DNA of 64,000 nt from assembly GCA_949316235.1 (NCBI GenBank), contig OX438758.1, forward strand, positions 11,007,731 through 11,071,730. Reading direction: 5' to 3'. The DNA comes from Oegoconia quadripuncta. Taxonomy: Eukaryota; Arthropoda; Insecta; Lepidoptera; Autostichidae. Shown here piece by piece: positions 60,761-64,000 of the stretch. The notes below the pieces were generated by a model that was not told where the DNA came from, made no database searches, and saw only the letters and a program-made list of their open reading frames with translations. Every line of letters begins with the position of its first letter. Position 1 is the first letter of the stretch. The position numbers and the translations under genes are program-made.

Positions 60761-62272
60761 ATGTCGCGTAAAAATTACACGGAGAAAGAAAAGAGGGAGC
60801 TCTTAACAATAGTGGATAAGTGAGTATCAAGTTCAAATCCAGTTTTCCAATAAACACAATGTATAGACCTATTTATCTACTTATACTTATACTTACATAT
60901 ACTTACAATTTGTTTATAATAATACTAATGTTATGTATTTCTATTTAGGTACAAAGCAATAATTGAAAATAAGAGCACTAATGCAGTGACGGTCGAGAAA
61001 AAAAATTTCACATGGGAAAGAATAGCTCAGGAATATAACTCGTCTGCAGAGAATCCCCGATCAGCGAAGCAGCTTAACACTGCTTATCAAAACTTAAAAA
61101 GGCTGACGAGACAAAAAACAGCTGATGATAATGTGTGTGCCTAATATTTTTATCTATCAAATAGAAGTTAACTTGAGACCCAAGTACAAGCAAATGTCAG
61201 CGTAGTTTCTGTTCAAGACAACTTTGTGCAGCTTTTTTACATTACCAATATACTAATATTGTTTGTATTTAACATTTTAGATGCAGAATTATGTGGAAAA
61301 AAAAATACAAAACGATTTAAAAAAATTTAAAAAGGATAAAGCTGAAGACAAGGTGTGTAGAAAAAGAATTCTTTTTATTACAAAAGGTAGTAATACTTTG
61401 TGCTAGTAGTAAGAAAAACTGGATTTTATCACTACTATACTTATTTATTTAAGAGACATCTATTCTGTTAACATAAATTTAAAAATATGAACCTTTCTTT
61501 GTTGCTCAGTGTTGGACTTGTTTGTGATATTTTATGGATATATTAACAATTTTCAGAAAGCAATAATGGCTACCGGCGGTGGTACTTTTACACCAGTATT
61601 AAGTGAAGTTGGCGCACAAATGTTGGCTTTGATGGGTGAGCAAATAAGACCACTGTCCAACACTTGTGACAGTGCAACTGATTATTTTAGAAAAGATGGT
61701 GATGAGGATTTCAAGAAAGATGAAAATGTAATTATTATTGAAACAATTCACGAGTTTGGTGAGTAACAATTTTTTGTAATTTATAAATGAATTATTCATC
61801 ATCATCAGTCCGATTCCAGTGCATAGATTAACTATGACATGACCAGTGAGGGGTGAGAATACACATACTGTTATGCAATATAATGTATAATATATTTATT
61901 TCAGATAATCATAAAATGGATACTGTAGAGATACCAGTAGTGGAGAAAATACTTTCTGCGGAGCCACCACTGGATGAGGGTTGTTCTTTGTTTGAGACTG
62001 TTCCACCTCCAAAAGTCTTACAGAAAAAAAAACCATTATCATCAAGACCTTCTTCTTCCAAAATTAAAAACAACAGTATTTGCCTAAAACCAAAAAAAAT
62101 AATTGAAAACACCAACTCTATAAAAAGAAAATTTTACCAAAAAAAACTGGAAAGTGCAGTGATAGAGAAAAAAACCAATTTGATTAATTACAAAATATCT
62201 TTAAAAAAACAAAAATTAATTGATATAGAAATTAAAATAAAGGAAGCCGAATTAAATTTTAAGGAAAAATAA
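60761..62272 (+). CDS. Harbinger Myb/SANT-like DNA-binding protein (five exons)
   Basis: Exons inferred by reading GT-AG boundaries and keeping frame: 60761-60819, 60949-61132, 61281-61352, 61557-61758 and 61905-62272, giving 885 bases or 294 aa. All four introns have GT/AG ends (donors gtgagt or gtgtgt). Residues about 5-75, split over exons 1-2, form a zeste/MSANTD-type Myb domain, with the ELLTIVDKYKAIIENK helix and conserved Trp in FTWERIAQEYN. A TGGGTFTP motif, common in these proteins, starts exon 4. The C-terminus (about 230-294) is Lys/Glu-rich and likely coiled coil. Known family role: binds element DNA near the ends and brings the transposase into the nucleus. AATAAA signals at 62354 and 62385 follow the stop, close to the end of the convergent transposase gene. 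Exon 2 could end two bases later; the chosen donor keeps the frame. Confidence 0.87.
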
Positions 62273-62406
62273 TAACACAATTTTATAGTATGTAACACCT
62301 CTGATTTATTTAGTTAAGTTGAAGCGATTAGAATATAAGAAGAATATATACATAATAAAGACTGATTATAATGTACAATTGTTTAATAAAGGAGACACCT
62401 AGGTAT

Positions 62407-63456
62407 TTACTGGTTAAAGTGAGTTATCAGTAAAGCAGATCGCACTGAAAAATTTTCATTTGATCCTCCTGGCTGAGGTACAATTGGTACCACCTCTGTA
62501 GGTATATCTATATCTGGTAGGTCTCCAATGATATCATTGTGGCTTAGGGCCATGTTATGTAGCACAGCACAAGATACAACTATGTACATAGCAGTGTCCA
62601 GCTTTACCCGTAACCCCATAGACAGACAGGGGAAGCGTCTCTTTAATACCCCAAAACACCTCTCTATAGGGTTTCTTGTAGCAATTTGAGCAAGGTTATA
62701 TGCCTCTTCACTGGCTGTTGCTGGCTGTATAAATGGGGTCAATAGATATTTACGGCAGGGATAACCACTGTCTCCTAGTAGTACATTGCTTCCATATGCG
62801 CCCATCTCAAAATCAGCTCGGATGTGAGAATCATTCAAAATAGTTGTGTCATGGACTGATCCTGGCCACCTAGATATTATGTCCAAGATATGCAATTCTG
62901 CATCACAAACTGCCTGAACATTAAGCGAAAAGTAACCTTTTCGGTTACGAAACAGTTCTGCATATTGTCCGCCAGGAGACTGAATTTTGATGTGGGTGCA
63001 GTCCACAGCTCCAATCACATTGGGGAACCCACTAATGGCATAAAATCCATTCCGAACCCTAGAATGTTCTGCAGCAGTCATTGGCATTTTAATGAATTGA
63101 GGCCTCAGTTTCGCAATTTCCATTGATACTTTTTTAATTATGCGGCACGCTGTCGTCTTATGCACTCTAACATTATCTGCAACGGATATTTGGAATCCTC
63201 CCGATGCATAAAAACTTATGGCCAACAAAACTTGCTCCGCAGCGCAGATGGCGTGGTTACGCTGGGTCATGGGTTCCAGGTGTGTAAGTAAACTCATCAG
63301 TTCAAAAAAAACAGGTTTTGAAATTCTGTACCGGTCCTTGAATTCTTGCTCATTATAGTGATTTAATGGATGCATTCGTTCTCTAAATTGGCGAATTGGC
63401 CCCAGATCTTCCTCTTCGCTAGATAGTGATATATCGTCAGCAGATAAATCAGACAT
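62407..63456 (-). CDS. Harbinger transposase-derived nuclease, HARBI1-like (DDE_Tnp_4)
   Basis: 349 aa in one exon, the family's usual size. The N-terminus (1-60) is acidic and then HTH-like (about 60-115). The catalytic DDE domain has D152 in GAVDCTHI, D229 in LLGDSGYP and E265 in RNPIERCFGVLKRRF, with the usual RNRKGYFSLNVQ and WPGSVHD motifs between. It would cut and paste the element together with the Myb-like partner encoded opposite. The ATG is 301 bases inside the right end; that gap should hold its promoter. A minus-strand AATAAA at 62305-62310 follows the stop by about 100 bases, so the two convergent transcripts may overlap at their 3' ends. No stop or frameshift is seen. It could be mislabelled as host HARBI1; the surrounding inverted repeats show that it is a transposon gene. 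Confidence 0.95.
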   Translation of the reverse strand: MSDLSADDISLSSEEEDLGPIRQFRERMHPLNHYNEQEFKDRYRISKPVFFELMSLLTHLEPMTQRNHAICAAEQVLLAISFYASGGFQISVADNVRVHKTTACRIIKKVSMEIAKLRPQFIKMPMTAAEHSRVRNGFYAISGFPNVIGAVDCTHIKIQSPGGQYAELFRNRKGYFSLNVQAVCDAELHILDIISRWPGSVHDTTILNDSHIRADFEMGAYGSNVLLGDSGYPCRKYLLTPFIQPATASEEAYNLAQIATRNPIERCFGVLKRRFPCLSMGLRVKLDTAMYIVVSCAVLHNMALSHNDIIGDLPDIDIPTEVVPIVPQPGGSNENFSVRSALLITHFNQ

Positions 63457-63732
63457 TTTTGCTATTCCAACTTACTATACTATATAGGAAATTTCGAGAT
63501 ATTTCTTTGACAGTCTGTCAATTGACAGATTTCCGCTGATTAATTATTAAATTATTAACAAGACTTTGACACCCGAAAAACCTTTCCGGAAACCCAATAC
63601 TACCATAATCGGCCGTTAATTCGACATTTGACATTTGCAATGACAAACCATTGACAAACTGTCACTTGGCTCGTTCAGAAACCCAAACTGCGCTTAATTA
63701 AGGATTAACAACTTGTTACGTAATTTTTTCCA

Positions 63733-63757
63733 TGACAAACGTTTCAGAAACCGGGTG
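63733..63757 (-). repeat. Harbinger right terminal inverted repeat
   Basis: Inverted partner of 60424-60448. Followed directly by TTA. Confidence 0.93.
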
Positions 63758-64000
63758 TTAGTGTCGTCCACTGTACTATCACACAATGACCCTCACTGTA
63801 CTTCTATTGAGTGACATAGTATCTACGAATTATCGTGTTCAGGTTTTTTGTTTTCATTAATAATTACTGTTTTAACAAATATTACACCTATAAAGTTTCT
63901 CATACGCCACAAGTTACATTGAAAGATGGACAATTTTAATAAATATTTAGACATTTTTATTTATAATAATATATGTATTACTTTTTTTTTGGATTATAAA

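Larger units (their letters stand above)
60424..63757. mobile_element. Complete autonomous-looking PIF/Harbinger transposon, 3,334 bp
   Basis: Both ends carry the identical 17-bp inverted repeat CACCCGGTTTCTGAAAC (60424-60440 and, inverted, 63741-63757), extending to about 25 bp with two mismatches. TTA lies directly outside each end (60421-60423, 63758-63760), matching the 3-bp TWA target duplication of this superfamily. Inside are two convergent genes, a Myb/SANT-like protein (plus) and a DDE nuclease (minus), the standard two-protein Harbinger layout. Subterminal copies of a GGTTTCTGAA-type motif occur near both ends. All coding regions read intact, so the element looks young. Confidence 0.95.

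Noticed and set aside
62407..63456. Host HARBI1 gene
   Set aside because: The gene lies inside a complete transposon with inverted repeats and target duplications, next to its Myb partner, so it is a transposase rather than the domesticated host gene.
1..64000. CRISPR arrays, bacterial operons, riboswitches
   Set aside because: The window is animal DNA; the direct repeats present are a minisatellite, microsatellites and SINEs.

Overview
The window is eukaryotic and almost certainly comes from a moth or butterfly (Lepidoptera). It is AT-rich and gene-poor, with introns and few long ORFs. Its one recognisable host gene is an insect-type brain tumor (brat) gene. The rest is packed with repeats of types I know from lepidopteran genomes: tRNA-derived SINEs, a 5S rRNA-derived SINE-like family, RTE-, R1- and CR1/jockey-like LINE debris, short non-autonomous Helitrons inserted between A and T, a mariner and a PIF/Harbinger element. 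The order is inferred from these families; the species cannot be told from the sequence.

Layout. 1-12,680 is a repeat graveyard: SINE families A, B and C, a tandem pair of 5S-derived elements, CR1-like LINE tails, a broken R1-clade LINE that split an older foldback element, and a 203-bp Helitron. About 12,690-23,544 is nearly free of recognisable repeats. It is proposed to be the very long 3' UTR of brat, which is on the minus strand. 23,545-26,082 is the single large brat coding exon (845 aa: RING, two B-boxes, coiled coil, NHL propeller), with a 3' splice site just upstream of the ATG. 26,102 onward would be brat 5' intron and flanking DNA, and no further brat exon could be identified. It holds palindromic elements, SINEs, an intact-looking mariner (37,233-38,531), more LINE and SINE debris, a 51-bp minisatellite and, at 60,424-63,757, a structurally complete two-gene Harbinger transposon.

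How the genes work together. brat encodes a TRIM-NHL translational repressor; a very long 3' UTR would suit a gene under post-transcriptional control. The Harbinger element carries two convergent genes: a DDE nuclease (HARBI1 family) and a five-exon Myb/SANT-like protein, the usual two-protein system of this superfamily. Its terminal inverted repeats, TTA target duplication and repeated subterminal motif are all present. The mariner is self-contained, with one DD34D transposase between a perfect 21-bp inverted core and TA on each side. The most noteworthy items are the complete Harbinger, the putative ~10.8-kb brat 3' UTR, the RING domain that Drosophila Brat lacks, and the tandem 5S-derived repeat. 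Nothing seen clearly amounts to an undescribed biological system.
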